Shown here: one piece after another, positions 63,979 to 64,000 of the stretch
Layout of the letters: every line of letters begins with the position of its first letter
Numbering within the stretch: the first letter of the stretch is position 1
Assembly: GCF_024807145.1 (NCBI RefSeq)
Contig: NZ_JANUCA010000002.1
Coordinates: 62,001 to 126,000, forward strand
Length of the DNA: 64,000 bases
Direction: 5' to 3'
Source of the DNA: Microbacterium sp. AK031
GTDB taxonomy: Bacteria > Actinomycetota > Actinomycetes > Actinomycetales > Microbacteriaceae
Program-made: the position numbers and the translations under genes
Notes under the pieces: model-generated
Database searches by the model: none
Seen by the model: only the letters and a program-made list of their open reading frames with translations
What the model was told of the DNA's origin: nothing

Positions 63979-64000
63979 ATGTCTTCGACGTTACCCGGCC

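Overview
The window looks like chromosomal DNA of a high-GC actinobacterium of the family Microbacteriaceae, most likely Microbacterium or a close relative. This is inferred from gene content and codon bias, not from an rRNA gene: a str operon rpsL-rpsG-fusA-tuf, de novo menaquinone genes, an ACR3-type arsenic island with actinobacterial features, CUT1 sugar transporters without dedicated ATPases, and many 1- or 4-base start/stop overlaps. No insertion sequence, prophage, CRISPR array or rRNA was seen. There is one tRNA-like sequence at the right edge. No gene-free stretch exceeds about 300 bases; the longest is the 253-base rpsL leader.

Layout. 1-7846 (minus): the 5' part of a giant secreted surface protein that runs off the left edge. 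Its C-terminal part in the window is a higher-order tandem repeat of DUF5979-like domains with a 978-bp period. 7992-12741 (minus): a small MT0933-like protein, then tuf, fusA, rpsG and rpsL (transcribed rpsL to tuf), with strong hairpins between cistrons. 12995-21106 (minus): a 1238-aa polytopic zinc-ribbon membrane protein with an XRE regulator and a DUF2975 protein in one overlapping operon, several small or unknown membrane proteins, and a PadR/HAAS-like pair. 21134-27271 (minus): a maltodextrin operon malE-malF-malG-GH13 with two LacI-type operators and a malE/malF hairpin.

27310-34514: a YajQ protein, an alpha/beta hydrolase, a lipoprotein, a ferredoxin-NADP reductase-like flavoprotein, then menaquinone/isoprenoid genes (polyprenyl diphosphate synthase, menG, menF). 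34516-39694: a CUT1 importer with a nucleoside hydrolase and a divergent LacI regulator, suggesting nucleoside or nucleoside-like uptake. 39713-42651: PPK2 polyphosphate kinase, menD and a PLDc_N protein. 42729-49207: a Pls/PosA-type single-module NRPS with a short M1 peptidase, a Lys/Ala-rich histone-like protein and a convergent phosphopantetheinyl transferase, a candidate cell-envelope or poly-amino-acid peptide system. 49306-56283: an arsenic island with trxB, acr3, a fused ArsR-ArsC, arsC, a single-cysteine ArsC homologue, an ArsO-like monooxygenase, a second arsR and an MFS exporter, with a similar motif at both divergent promoters. 56299-63842 (minus): a GH38 alpha-mannosidase, CUT1 permeases and binding protein, and a ROK regulator; a palindrome lies inside the promoter of the binding-protein gene.

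Together the right two thirds describe an oligosaccharide- and nucleoside-scavenging soil or surface bacterium with menaquinone respiration and arsenic detoxification. Start codons were chosen by Shine-Dalgarno spacing, operon overlaps and signal peptides. Functions rest on motifs read by eye and family knowledge; no database search was run.
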